The notes: generated from the letters alone by a model not told the origin. A stretch of DNA of 21,332 nt from Chloroflexota bacterium (GCA_022561095.1 JADFRV010000017.1:1-21332); one strand, 5' to 3'. Shown: positions 1 to 7,859, counted from the first letter of the stretch. Numbers and translations: made by a program.

Positions 1-1
1 C

Positions 2-2179
2 GGGTGGTTACTCCTTCTTGGCTGGCCTGGGTACACCTTCTATATATCGTTGTTGCTAGGTTCCGGCTTGATTCTCATGAACTTCGAGAGGACGCTCAGG
101 GCCTTCACCGGAAGCATGCAGTGGCAGATTAAGTTCATGGTCCTGGGCATCGGTGGCTTGTTTGCGGTCAATATATACACGAGCAGCCAGGCACTTCTCT
201 TTTCCTCCGTGAATACAACGCTGGACTTGGTAAGTTCCGCTGCGCTCATTGTAGCCGCCGTGTTGGTTATCGTCTCGTTTGTTCGCCTTCGCATACTAAA
301 TGTAGATATCTATCTCTCCCAGACCTTCCTTTACAACTCGATCACAGTCATGGTTGTAGGGTTATATCTGTTGGCGGCCAGCGTGCTGGCAACGGTGGTC
401 AATTATCTTGGCGGTAGACAGTCCATCGCCCTTGCCGTCTTCGTTTTGTTCCTTTCGTTCCTGGGCCTAATAATCCTCCTGTTGTCAGATGAGTTGCGAC
501 AAAAGGTTAAAAGATTCATCTATCATCATTTCCACCGCCCGCAATATGACTACCGTAATGAGTGGAAGAGGTTCACCCAGCGGACTGTCTCCGTGCTGGA
601 TATCAAGAACCTATCTGCCTCAGTAGCAGCAATGGTGTCAGAGACATTCGGCGTATCTTCTGTCACCGTCTATCTGCTAGATGAAACGCAGGAACGGGTT
701 TTGCTAGGTGGATCGACAATCTTTTCTGAGTCCCAGCAGGCAAACAAAATATCAGTCGAGAATGCCCCCGCAGACCTTATTCGCGCTTTGCGGGATCAAC
801 AGATGCCGGTTGATTTCGATCGCATAGAAGCTGACTGGGCCAGAGATTTCAAGCGACGCCATCAGGACTTTCTAAGCGAGGCCCAGGTCCGATACTGTGT
901 CCCGTTGATGGCCAACCAGCAGGTGCTGGGGGTAATGACGCTTAATAGTCGGCTAACGAAGGAATCGTTTTCGGTCGAAGACTTCGACCTCCTGAAGATG
1001 ATTGCCGATCAGGCAGCAGCAAATCTCCTCAATATCAAGCTGTCCGAGGACCTTATACAGGCGAAAAAGATGGAGGCGTTTCAAGCTCTCTCAGCCTTTT
1101 TTGTCCACGACCTCAAGAACGTGGCCTCAACGCTGTCTCTAACGATGCAGAATCTACCTGCGCACTTCGACGATCCGGATTTTCGCAAGGATGCTATGTC
1201 CACGATCTCAAAAAGCGTAGCGAAGATAAACGACATGTGCAGCCGCCTGTCATTGTTGGGCAAAAGGCCCGAATTGCAAAAAACAAAAGTTGACCTGAAC
1301 GAATTGGTCACCGAAACGCTTGCCGGCCTGAACGGCTGTATCAAGGCTTCTCTGATCCAGGACACCCACCCACTTCCTGAACTATATATTGACCCGGACG
1401 AGATGCAAAAGGTTTTCCTTAACCTGATCTTGAACGCCAACGAAGCGGTGGGAGAGGGTGGTGAAATTCGGGTGACGACCGAGCAGAAGAACGGCTGGGC
1501 CCTGACGCTTCTGTCCCTGGACGTCTGCAAGGACGACTCGGTGCGGGAGGCGTTTCGCCAGGCCGGCGAGGTGGACGTGCTGATCAACAACGCCGGCTTC
1601 GAGGTCTGGGGGCCGCTGGAGGAGATGGCCGTCGGTGACATCGCCGATCAGTTCGATACCAACGTCTACGGCCCGCTCCGCTGCATCAACGCCGTGCTGC
1701 CGGCCATGCGCGAGCGCGGCAGCGGCGTCATCGTCAACGTATCGTCCGTGGGCGGCCGGGTGGCCGCGCCCCTCAACGGCCTCTACTCCGCCTCCAAGTT
1801 CGCCCTGGAGGCGCTAAGCGAGTCGCTGCACTATGAGGTCGGCCACTTCGGCGTGCGCGTGCACATCGTCGAGCCCGGCGCCATCGAGACGCCCTTCGCC
1901 GACAACCGCCGCCTGGTGGGCGCCGGCGCCGGCGACGAGACGTCGCCCTATCGGCCTCTCATCGGCCAGTGGGAGGAGGCCCAGGGCAGGCTTATTGGCG
2001 AGGCGGGCCGTACGCCCGCCGTCGCGGTGGCCGAGGCGATGCTGGAGGCGATCGAGAAGGGCGACAAGCTGCGCTACCCCGTCGGGCCGGACGCCCAGAT
2101 GGTGCTCATGGCCCGCAGTCAGATGGACGACGAGACGTTCGAGTCAACGATGCGTCAGCAGTTGGGGCTGACCTGGTAG
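2..2179 (+). CDS. Chimeric ORF: PrsK-type histidine kinase (5' partial) joined to SDR fragment
   Basis: The frame is open from the left edge, so the true start lies outside; the TTG at 50 is only internal. The first half resembles PrsK, the membrane sensor kinase linked to PEP-CTERM/exosortase loci: hydrophobic segments fill about nt 2-480, a GAF-like domain lies near 580-1020, the phospho-acceptor motif HDLKN has its His at 1106-1108, and an ATPase N-box (NLILNANEAVGEGG) starts at 1421. The G1 and G2 ATP-lid boxes that should follow are missing. From about 1499 the frame continues as a short-chain dehydrogenase. The kinase half is near 50% GC with A/T-ending codons, while the SDR half is well above 60%. 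Either a deletion fused two genes or the assembly joined two molecules. Neither half should work as its family normally does. The two identities are confident; the reality of the fusion is not. Confidence 0.75.
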   Translation, partial: GWLLLLGWPGYTFYISLLLGSGLILMNFERTLRAFTGSMQWQIKFMVLGIGGLFAVNIYTSSQALLFSSVNTTLDLVSSAALIVAAVLVIVSFVRLRILNVDIYLSQTFLYNSITVMVVGLYLLAASVLATVVNYLGGRQSIALAVFVLFLSFLGLIILLLSDELRQKVKRFIYHHFHRPQYDYRNEWKRFTQRTVSVLDIKNLSASVAAMVSETFGVSSVTVYLLDETQERVLLGGSTIFSESQQANKISVENAPADLIRALRDQQMPVDFDRIEADWARDFKRRHQDFLSEAQVRYCVPLMANQQVLGVMTLNSRLTKESFSVEDFDLLKMIADQAAANLLNIKLSEDLIQAKKMEAFQALSAFFVHDLKNVASTLSLTMQNLPAHFDDPDFRKDAMSTISKSVAKINDMCSRLSLLGKRPELQKTKVDLNELVTETLAGLNGCIKASLIQDTHPLPELYIDPDEMQKVFLNLILNANEAVGEGGEIRVTTEQKNGWALTLLSLDVCKDDSVREAFRQAGEVDVLINNAGFEVWGPLEEMAVGDIADQFDTNVYGPLRCINAVLPAMRERGSGVIVNVSSVGGRVAAPLNGLYSASKFALEALSESLHYEVGHFGVRVHIVEPGAIETPFADNRRLVGAGAGDETSPYRPLIGQWEEAQGRLIGEAGRTPAVAVAEAMLEAIEKGDKLRYPVGPDAQMVLMARSQMDDETFESTMRQQLGLTW
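1499..2179 (+). pseudogene. Short-chain dehydrogenase/reductase, N-terminus missing
   Basis: This is the C-terminal part of the chimeric frame. It shows the classical SDR order after the first Rossmann strands: LDV at the end of a beta strand, VDVLINNAG, the catalytic Ser in NVSSVGG, the YSASK catalytic Tyr/Lys motif and PGAIETPF. The TGxxxGxG dinucleotide-binding motif and about 50 residues before it are absent, and their place is taken by the end of the kinase domain. The body and C-terminus resemble the 17-beta-HSD-like/retinol-dehydrogenase-like SDR group; the substrate cannot be told. Base composition matches the genes downstream, so this half probably belongs to the main chromosome and the kinase half is the foreign part. 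Confidence 0.75.
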
Positions 2180-2187
2180 GGCGGACA

Positions 2188-2859
2188 GTGACTGAGGAGC
2201 GCCTGTCGTATACGACTCCGGATTTCTCATCCATGGCTCTGATCACCGTAGACACTCAACGCGACACGCTGGACGGGGGGCCGCTGGAGATTCCGGGGAC
2301 CAGTGCGATTCTTCCTCGCCTCCAGAGATTGCTTCACACCTTTCGCACACTACGGATGCACGTCGTCCACATGGTGCGACTCTACAAGGAGGACGGCAGC
2401 AACGTTGACCTGTGCCGTCGCAGCATGGTCGAAAGTGGAGCAGCGATCCTACGGCCCGATTCCTCGGGCGCTGAACTGGCAGCGGAGCTGTTGCCTGAAC
2501 CTTCCACCCGGCTCGATGCAGAGCTGCTCCTGTCTGGAGGTACCCAACAGATCGCATCGCGGGAGGTGATCGTCTACAAGCCACGCTGGGGCGCCTTCTA
2601 CGGCACACCTCTGGAGGCGTACCTTCATGAGATCGGCGTCTCCTCTCTGGCCTTCACCGGCTGCAATTTCCCCAACTGCCCCCGCACTTCGATTTACGAG
2701 GCGAGTGAGCGCGACTTTCGAATCGTCCTGGTTGAGGATGCAGTGTCAGGCTTGTACGAGCGTGGCAAAGAGGAGATGGAGAACATCGGGGTCTGCGTGA
2801 TGAGCGTAGCGGAACTAGAGGAGGAGATCGTTGTGGCAGCAGCGGTCAGCCACACATAG
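2188..2859 (+). CDS. Isochorismatase-family cysteine hydrolase
   Basis: About 223 residues, the usual size for the family, which hydrolyses amides or vinyl ethers with a Cys-Asp-Lys triad. Candidate triad residues are Asp22 (TVDTQRD), Lys131 (VYKPRWGAF) and Cys164 (GCNFPNCPRTS). The residues after Lys131 and the pattern around Cys164 match the isochorismatase/nicotinamidase fold. I chose the GTG at 2188, eight bases after the preceding stop, because it keeps the strand before VDTQRD. The ATG at 2233 would leave only six residues ahead of the Asp and is less likely. The substrate is unknown: the position 52 bases before panB suggests co-transcription but does not prove a role in pantothenate metabolism. 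An extra Cys159 lies five residues before the nucleophile. Confidence 0.8.
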   Translation: MTEERLSYTTPDFSSMALITVDTQRDTLDGGPLEIPGTSAILPRLQRLLHTFRTLRMHVVHMVRLYKEDGSNVDLCRRSMVESGAAILRPDSSGAELAAELLPEPSTRLDAELLLSGGTQQIASREVIVYKPRWGAFYGTPLEAYLHEIGVSSLAFTGCNFPNCPRTSIYEASERDFRIVLVEDAVSGLYERGKEEMENIGVCVMSVAELEEEIVVAAAVSHT

Positions 2860-2911
2860 TTCATATGGGAGTAGAGCGCGACCGGTTGGTTGATCGGTAA
2901 GGAGGTACAAA

Positions 2912-3754
2912 ATGGAGCGGCGCGTATCGATAACCAAGCTGAAGGCGATGAAGAAGCGCGGCGAGCGCTTCGCCATGCTCACCGCCTACGATTACCCCAG
3001 CGCCCGACTGGTTGAGGAGGCCGGCGTACCCATCATCCTCGTCGGCGACACTCTAGGCATGGTCGTCCTCGGCTACGACACCACCATCCCCGTGACGATG
3101 GACGAGATGCTGCATCACGTGAAGGCGGTGGTCCGCGGCACGCGAAAGGCGCACGTTGTCGCCGATATGCCGTTCATGAGCTATCAGGCCGGCCCCCAGG
3201 ACGCCCTGCGCAACGCCGGCCGCATGCTCAAGGAGGGCGGCGCCCAGTCCGTCAAGCTGGAGGGCGGCCGGCGCGTCGCCGATACCGTCAGCCTCCTCGT
3301 CTCGTCCGGCATCCCCGTTTTGGGCCACATCGGGTTGACGCCCCAGTCCGTGAACCAGCTCGGCGGCTACAAACTCCAGGGCAAGACACCGGCCGCCGCC
3401 GTCAAGCTGATCAACGACGCCGTCGCCCTGGAGCAGGCGGGCGCCTACGCCATCGTTCTGGAGACGATTCCCGCCCAGCTTGGCGAGGTGATCACCCAGA
3501 AGGTGAGCGTCCCCACCATCGGCATCGGCGCCGGGCCCCATTGCGACGGCCAGGTGCAGGTGTTCCACGACCTGCTCGGCCTCTTCGATGAGTTCGTCCC
3601 CAAGCACGCCAAGCGCTACGCGCAGCTCGGTGAGGTCATCAAGGACGCGGTCGGTCAGTACGTGGCGGAGGTGCAGGACGGCGCCTTCCCCACCGAAAAG
3701 GAGAGCTTCTTCGTAGACGAGTCGGCTCTGGCGGAGCTCACGCAGGCCAGATAG
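2912..3754 (+). CDS. panB: 3-methyl-2-oxobutanoate hydroxymethyltransferase
   Basis: Cytoplasmic first enzyme of pantothenate synthesis: it transfers a hydroxymethyl group from 5,10-methylene-THF to 2-oxoisovalerate to make ketopantoate. The 280-residue length is typical. The signature VGDTLGMVVLGYDTTIPVT spans about residues 44-62, giving metal ligands Asp46 and Asp85 (VVADMPFMSY). KLEGG near residue 117 and the catalytic Glu in ETIPAQL near 183 are also present, as is the late GIGAGPHCDGQVQV motif. A strong ribosome site, AAGGAGG, lies seven bases before the ATG at 2912 and fixes the start. panC follows 146 bases downstream on the same strand, the common bacterial pairing. Confidence 0.97.
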   Translation: MERRVSITKLKAMKKRGERFAMLTAYDYPSARLVEEAGVPIILVGDTLGMVVLGYDTTIPVTMDEMLHHVKAVVRGTRKAHVVADMPFMSYQAGPQDALRNAGRMLKEGGAQSVKLEGGRRVADTVSLLVSSGIPVLGHIGLTPQSVNQLGGYKLQGKTPAAAVKLINDAVALEQAGAYAIVLETIPAQLGEVITQKVSVPTIGIGAGPHCDGQVQVFHDLLGLFDEFVPKHAKRYAQLGEVIKDAVGQYVAEVQDGAFPTEKESFFVDESALAELTQAR

Positions 3755-3900
3755 GCGACGCACCTCCTTGCTGTACATCGCCCCGACAACCTCTGGGCGA
3801 CATACACCCTCGGCCTACAATTCCGCTCGTTCTGCCTGCCCGCCTCTGGCGGTAGCCTGTCGAAGGATGAGCGCTGCAGGCCCTCTACTAAAGCCGACCC

Positions 3901-4794
3901 ATGAGAGTCGTCGAGACCGTCGCTGAGATGCGCCAGGCGCGCGCCGCCATGGGCGGCGGCGTCGGCCTCGTACCCACCATGGGCGGCCTGCACGAAGGCC
4001 ACCTCTCCCTCGTCCGCCGCGCCCGAAGCGCTGACGATCACGTGGTCGTCAGCCTGTTCGTGAACCCCTCCCAGTTCGGCCCCAAGGAGGACTTCGATGC
4101 CTACCCGCGCGACCTGGAGCGCGACCTCCGCCTTCTGGAAGCTGAGGATGCGCATGTTGTCTTCGCGCCCTCTGTCGAGGAGATGTACCCGCCCGGCTTC
4201 GACGAATGGGTGGAGGTGCGCGGCCCGCTCACCGAGAGGCTGGAAGGCGCCTTCCGGCCGCAGTTCTTCCGTGGCGTCACCACCGTGGTGGCGCGGCTGC
4301 TGCGCATCGTCCGGCCGCAGCGGGCCTACTTCGGCGAGAAGGACGCCCAGCAGCTCCGCGTCGTCCGACGCATGGCGGAGGAGCAGCGCCTGCCGGTCGA
4401 GATCGTTGGCCTTCCCACGCTGCGGGAGCCGGACGGCCTGGCGATGAGCAGCCGCAACGCCTACCTGACGTCGGAGGAACGGCAGGCGGCGCTGGTGCTG
4501 CCCCGCGCGCTGGAGCTGGGCCGCACGATGGTCGAATGCGAAGGAGTCCGAGATGCGGACAGGCTAAAGGAGGCGCTGGCGGACTGCATCCGCCGCGAGC
4601 CGCTGGCCCGCATCGACTACGTCGCCGTGACGGACTACGAGACGCTGGAGGAGCTGACCGTCATCGACCGGCCGGCGCTGCTCCTGCTGGCGGTGCGCAT
4701 CGGCTCCACCCGCCTGATCGACAACGCGTCGCTGATCCCGGGCGGCTCTGAGGCGACGGAGGAGCTGCGGAGGCGCGGCGGCTTCAGCACCTGA
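3901..4794 (+). CDS. panC: Pantothenate synthetase (pantoate--beta-alanine ligase)
   Basis: Last step of pantothenate synthesis: ATP-dependent condensation of pantoate with beta-alanine through a pantoyl-adenylate. It is 297 residues, normal length. The nucleotide-binding HIGH-type motif is PTMGGLHEGHLSL with His31 and His34, followed by SLFVNPSQFGPKEDFDAYPRD, then GVTTVVARLL and the FGEKDAQQL motif, and MSSRNAYL as the KMSKS-like loop. There is no Shine-Dalgarno sequence before the ATG. A -10-like TACTAA at 3886-3891 ends nine bases before the start, so a leaderless mRNA is possible; no clear -35 is visible. The gene ends 24 bases from the convergent gene on the minus strand, with no obvious terminator between them. 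Confidence 0.97.
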   Translation: MRVVETVAEMRQARAAMGGGVGLVPTMGGLHEGHLSLVRRARSADDHVVVSLFVNPSQFGPKEDFDAYPRDLERDLRLLEAEDAHVVFAPSVEEMYPPGFDEWVEVRGPLTERLEGAFRPQFFRGVTTVVARLLRIVRPQRAYFGEKDAQQLRVVRRMAEEQRLPVEIVGLPTLREPDGLAMSSRNAYLTSEERQAALVLPRALELGRTMVECEGVRDADRLKEALADCIRREPLARIDYVAVTDYETLEELTVIDRPALLLLAVRIGSTRLIDNASLIPGGSEATEELRRRGGFST

Positions 4795-4818
4795 CCGCCC
4801 CCGCGTGGATCGCGAGCG

Positions 4819-5211
4819 CTACGGTGCCGGCAGCGGGGTGTTCGTGTTCCACATGTCGACGGCCAGCTTCCACGGGCCATCGCTCTCACGCTTCCAGACC
4901 ACCACGTAATTCCCCCGGTCCGTTTCGGCTTGGCCACCCTCCGGCTCGATCTTCATGGTGTAGGCGCCCACCTCGTACGCCACATCGCCCAGGTACGTGA
5001 CGTCCACGGTCTCGAGGGTCGCTTCGCTGATACCCATCTGCATTCCGGCCTTGAAAAACGCCTCAATCCCTTGTCTGCCGCGGATCGCTTCGCTGTTGGG
5101 CGGAAGGAGCGTCGCGTCATCGGTGTACAGGGCGGCAATTGACGCCGGGTCCCCCCGCTTAATCGCTTCCATCCACTCTCGGTTGGTGTCCTGAACGGCT
5201 TGCTGGAGCAT
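4819..5211 (-). CDS. DUF4440/SnoaL-like (NTF2 fold) small protein
   Basis: 130 residues reading like a one-domain cone-shaped NTF2-fold protein of the DUF4440/SnoaL-like group. The N-terminal helix has WMEAIKRGDPASIAALYTDDATLLPPN, followed by IRGRQGIEAFFKAG and a C-terminal sheet ending in NYVVVWKRESDGPWKLAVDMWN. Members range from uncharacterised proteins to cyclases and ketosteroid isomerases; no catalytic set is clear enough to assign a reaction, and there is no signal peptide. The start is well supported: AAGGAGGT lies six bases before the ATG (SD at 5218-5225). A good sigma70 promoter lies at 5281-5309, and the dyad at 5250-5268 falls in the leader. The gene is monocistronic, divergent from yebC and convergent with panC. 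Confidence 0.85.
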   Translation of the reverse strand: MLQQAVQDTNREWMEAIKRGDPASIAALYTDDATLLPPNSEAIRGRQGIEAFFKAGMQMGISEATLETVDVTYLGDVAYEVGAYTMKIEPEGGQAETDRGNYVVVWKRESDGPWKLAVDMWNTNTPLPAP

Positions 5212-5249
5212 TCCGCTACCTCCTTCTGAATCCCGCTGGCCCTAGCTCA

Positions 5250-5268
5250 GAGAATCGCCGCGATTCTC
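5250..5268. promoter_or_regulatory. Perfect dyad, candidate operator or leader hairpin
   Basis: GAGAATCGCCGCGATTCTC has two 8-base arms (5250-5257 and 5261-5268) around a 3-base centre, with no mismatch. It lies about 6-24 bases downstream of the predicted transcription start of the DUF4440-like gene and about 25 bases before its Shine-Dalgarno. It could be a repressor operator or an RNA hairpin. No U-tract follows, so it is not an obvious terminator. Confidence 0.55.
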
Positions 5269-5280
5269 CACGGCGGCAGC

Positions 5281-5309
5281 ATTGTACGCCCCGCTGTCGA
5301 CGGAGTCAA
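5281..5309 (-). promoter_or_regulatory. Sigma70 promoter of the DUF4440-like gene
   Basis: On the minus strand TTGACT (5309-5304) is separated by exactly 17 bases from TACAAT (5286-5281). Each box has one mismatch to consensus. Transcription would begin near 5274, giving a leader of about 60 bases that contains the dyad at 5250-5268 and the strong ribosome site. Confidence 0.7.
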
Positions 5310-5345
5310 CGCTGTCAGCCTTTAACTCGCCCCCGCGCCGCGTTG

Positions 5346-5354
5346 TGCTAAAAT
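5346..5354 (+). promoter_or_regulatory. Extended -10 element before yebC
   Basis: TGCTAAAAT (TG at 5346-5347, hexamer TAAAAT at 5349-5354) lies 12 bases before the yebC ATG. No -35 box is recognisable at the right distance, and there is no Shine-Dalgarno, so the transcript would start only about five bases before the ATG, making it nearly leaderless. The same TGCTA core recurs at 9529, 13106 (minus) and 17937 (minus). Confidence 0.5.
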
Positions 5355-5366
5355 ACGTCCGAACCC

Positions 5367-6122
5367 ATGGGCGGACATTCGCACTGGTCCACGATCAAGC
5401 GCCAGAAGGGCGCCTCCGACGCCAAGCGCGGTCAGCTCTTCACCAAGCTCTCGCGCGAGATCACCGTATCCGCCCGCGAGGGAGGCGGCGATCCGGCGAT
5501 GAACTCTCGCCTGCGCCTCGCCATCGACAAGGCGCGCGAGAGCAACATGCCCGCCGACACGATCAAGCGCGGCATCGAGCGTGGCGTCGGCGGCGGCGAC
5601 GCGGCCGCCCTCGTCGAGACGACGTTCGAGGGCTACGGCCCCGGTGGCGTCGCGATCATCATGCAGGTAGTCACCGACAACCGGAACCGCACCGTCTCCG
5701 AGATCCGTACCACCCTCGCCCGTAACGGCGGCAGCCTCGGCGAATCCGGCAGCGTCGCCTGGCAGTTCGATAGCGTCGGCTTCATCGCCCTGGACGTGGG
5801 CGATGGCGACCCGGAAGAGGTGGCGCTTGCCGCCATCGACGCCGGCGCCGAGGACGTCCGCACGGAGGACGGCCGCCTGGAGGTCTACACCGCGCCCACG
5901 GAGCTGGTCAAGGTGCGGCGGGCGCTGGAGGAGGCCGGCCTCTCCGTCTCCACCGCTGAGCTCTCCATGCTGCCCAAGAATACCCTGGCCCTGGACGAAC
6001 GCTCGGCCGTGCAGGTGCTCCGGCTCCTCGATATCCTGGAAGACCTGGATGACGTCCAGAAGGTGTACTCCAACGCGGACTTCCCCGATTCCGTCCTCAT
6101 GGAGTACGCCGCAGCTCAGTAG
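5367..6122 (+). CDS. yebC: YebC/PmpR-family protein (TACO1-like)
   Basis: 251 residues, the family's normal size. The N-terminal signature GGHSHWSTIKRQKGASDAKRG is a slight variant of the usual AGHSKW form. It is followed by FTKLSREITVSAREGGGDPAMNSRLRLAI, MPADTIKRGIERG and YGPGGVAIIMQVVTDNRNRTVSEIR. Family members act as DNA-binding regulators (PmpR) or as ribosome-associated factors that help translate proline stretches (YebC/TACO1); the sequence alone does not decide between them. The gene stands directly before ruvC and ruvA, a very common bacterial arrangement. Start at 5367 is fixed by the conserved N-terminus; there is no SD, and an extended -10 lies immediately upstream. Confidence 0.95.
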   Translation: MGGHSHWSTIKRQKGASDAKRGQLFTKLSREITVSAREGGGDPAMNSRLRLAIDKARESNMPADTIKRGIERGVGGGDAAALVETTFEGYGPGGVAIIMQVVTDNRNRTVSEIRTTLARNGGSLGESGSVAWQFDSVGFIALDVGDGDPEEVALAAIDAGAEDVRTEDGRLEVYTAPTELVKVRRALEEAGLSVSTAELSMLPKNTLALDERSAVQVLRLLDILEDLDDVQKVYSNADFPDSVLMEYAAAQ

Positions 6123-6150
6123 CCCCCAAATGTAGATTACTGGTGGCCGA

Positions 6151-6660
6151 TTGACGGACACAGACGCCCTCATCGTCCTCGGCATAGACCCCGGCATCTC
6201 TGTCACCGGCTACGGCCTTATCCGGCTGGAGGGCCGTGACCACACCCCCTTAGACTTCGGCGCGATCCGCTCCTCGGACCGCCTGCCCCGAGGCGAGCGG
6301 CTCCTGGCGATACACCGCGGCCTGCTGGAGGTCATCCGACGCTCGCGGCCGCACGAGGTGGCGGTCGAGGACTTCTACGCCGGGCACATGCGCGCCGCCG
6401 TCGCCGTGGGGGAAGCGCGGGCGATGGCGCTGCTGGCGGCGGCACAGGCGGAGCTGCCGGTATCCCTGTACAAGCCGCTGGAGGTGAAGCAGTTCGTGAC
6501 CACCTACGGTCAGGGGAGCAAGGAGCAGGTGCAGGAGATGGTGCGCGCGCTGCTGGGAATGGACGAACCACCAGAGTCCGCCGACGCCGCCGACGCCCTC
6601 GCCGTCGCCCTCTGCCATTGCCTCAAGCGCCGCAGCAACCTCCTCGAGGTGTCGTCGTGA
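6151..6660 (+). CDS. ruvC: Holliday junction resolvase RuvC
   Basis: Endonuclease that cuts Holliday junctions made by RecA-type recombination, working with RuvAB. It is 169 residues, the usual length. The four acidic metal ligands of the RNase H-like fold are visible: Asp13 (GIDPG), Glu73 (VEDFY), and Asp145 and Asp148 (ADAADALA). The start is TTG at 6151, chosen because it precedes the first strand by the normal distance and no ATG is available. The ruvC stop overlaps the ruvA GTG start (GTGA at 6657-6660), so the two are translationally coupled. ruvB is not in the window. Confidence 0.95.
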   Translation: MTDTDALIVLGIDPGISVTGYGLIRLEGRDHTPLDFGAIRSSDRLPRGERLLAIHRGLLEVIRRSRPHEVAVEDFYAGHMRAAVAVGEARAMALLAAAQAELPVSLYKPLEVKQFVTTYGQGSKEQVQEMVRALLGMDEPPESADAADALAVALCHCLKRRSNLLEVSS

Positions 6661-7244
6661 GCCCCATCGCCCGCCTCACCGGCGTCGTCGCGGAGCGCGG
6701 GCCGGACTGGCTCATCGTGGACGTGAACGGCGTCGGCTACCTGGTGCACGGCCCTGTCACCACTGTCGCCGGCACGAAGATCGGTGCCGAGATCGCCCTC
6801 CACACGCACCTGTCCGTGCGCGAGGACGGGATGACGCTGTACGGCTTCGCCTCCGCGGACGAGCGTCGCCTGTTCCAGACGCTTATCGCTGTCAGCGGCG
6901 TTGGCCCCAAGGTGGCGCTGGCCTTGCTCTCCATCATGGCCGTCGACGAGCTCTCCTACGCCATCGCATCTGGGAACGCGGCGGCGCTGTCACGGGCGCC
7001 CGGCGTGGGCCAAAAGCTGGCGAGCCGCATCGCCCTTGAGCTGCGGGACAAGCTGACGGCGGAGCCCCCGGTGGGGGTCGCGGGCGACTCGTCGGAAGTG
7101 GTCGCCGCGCTCATGGGGCTGGGCTACACGCAGGCGGAGGCGACGGAGGCGGTGGCGAAGAGCGAGCTGCCCGCGGACGCGCCCGTGGAGGACAAGGTTC
7201 GGCTCGCCCTCAGCTACTTCGGGCGGGCCAGAGGCGTAGGCTAG
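6657..7244 (+). CDS. ruvA: Holliday junction DNA helicase subunit RuvA
   Basis: About 195 residues. RuvA tetramers clamp the four-way junction and load the RuvB motor. Visible features are the N-terminal OB-like domain (ARLTGVVAERG..VDVNGVGYLV, then LSVREDGMTLYGFASADERRLF) and two helix-hairpin-helix motifs, LIAVSGVGPKVALALLS and LSRAPGVGQKLASRIALEL. The C-terminal domain III (VVAALMGLGYTQAEATEAV), which contacts RuvB, is also intact. I take the GTG at 6657 as start because it overlaps the ruvC stop by three bases and gives the expected N-terminus; in-frame starts further upstream lie deep inside ruvC. Confidence 0.95.
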   Translation: MSPIARLTGVVAERGPDWLIVDVNGVGYLVHGPVTTVAGTKIGAEIALHTHLSVREDGMTLYGFASADERRLFQTLIAVSGVGPKVALALLSIMAVDELSYAIASGNAAALSRAPGVGQKLASRIALELRDKLTAEPPVGVAGDSSEVVAALMGLGYTQAEATEAVAKSELPADAPVEDKVRLALSYFGRARGVG

Positions 7245-7319
7245 GGCCAATGGACACAGGCGTTGGAGGGAGTTCATGACCGGCAATAGGGTTCGCGCCG
7301 ACTGAAGGGAGAGTGACAG

Positions 7320-7859
7320 ATGGACTGTCCCAAGGGCCACGGCGGTATGGAGACCGTGCCCATCAATTCGATTCATATCGACCGCTGCACGAGCTGCGGT
7401 GGGACCTGGTACGACGTTGGTGAGCTGCGGCTGCTGAAGGACAAAGAGGCGGGCGGCGACTACTGCTGGATCGACTTCGACCTGTGGAAGGAGAGGCATA
7501 GGTTTCGCGCGGAGAAGCAGGAGCGCTACGTGTGTCCCGGGGATGGCGACCCAATGACGACGGTGCATTATGGCGAATCTCCCGTTGCCGTGGACATATG
7601 CTCCAAGTGCAGAGGCGTGTGGCTTGACGCCGACGAGTACGAGCGCATCGTGGCCGACCTGGAAGAGATGGTGAACTCGCGCTCCGCCGGCGACTACCTC
7701 AAGGATGTCCGCGATGAGTTCTTAGGGATATTCACGGGCCCCGAGAGTCCGGTCTCGGAGCTGAAGGACCTGGGCCGCGTCCTCTACCTGCTTCAGCTGA
7801 GATTCGTCGTCGAACATCCCAGCCTGCGCGCCTTCTTGAGCGCCCTTCCCCGTTTCTAG
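7320..7859 (+). CDS. Protein with two zf-TFIIB-type zinc ribbons
   Basis: 179 residues with two copies of the zf-TFIIB zinc-ribbon pattern. The first is Cys3 and, after a spacer, Cys23-x2-Cys26 in DRCTSCGGTWYDVGEL, with His7 as a possible extra ligand. The second is Cys72 and Cys94-x2-Cys97 in DICSKCRGVWLDADEYERI. The CGGTW and CRGVWLD signatures are typical. The C-terminal third has no recognised domain. Function is unknown for most of this family; zinc binding is inferred from the cysteines. Start at 7320 is supported by GAAGGGAGAG a few bases upstream. It lies 75 bases after ruvA on the same strand and could be co-transcribed. Confidence 0.85.
   Translation: MDCPKGHGGMETVPINSIHIDRCTSCGGTWYDVGELRLLKDKEAGGDYCWIDFDLWKERHRFRAEKQERYVCPGDGDPMTTVHYGESPVAVDICSKCRGVWLDADEYERIVADLEEMVNSRSAGDYLKDVRDEFLGIFTGPESPVSELKDLGRVLYLLQLRFVVEHPSLRAFLSALPRF

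Noticed and set aside
1081..1641. Minus-strand frame opposite the kinase/SDR chimera
   Set aside because: Serine/arginine-rich shadow frame with no ribosome site; the opposite strand carries clear kinase and SDR motifs.
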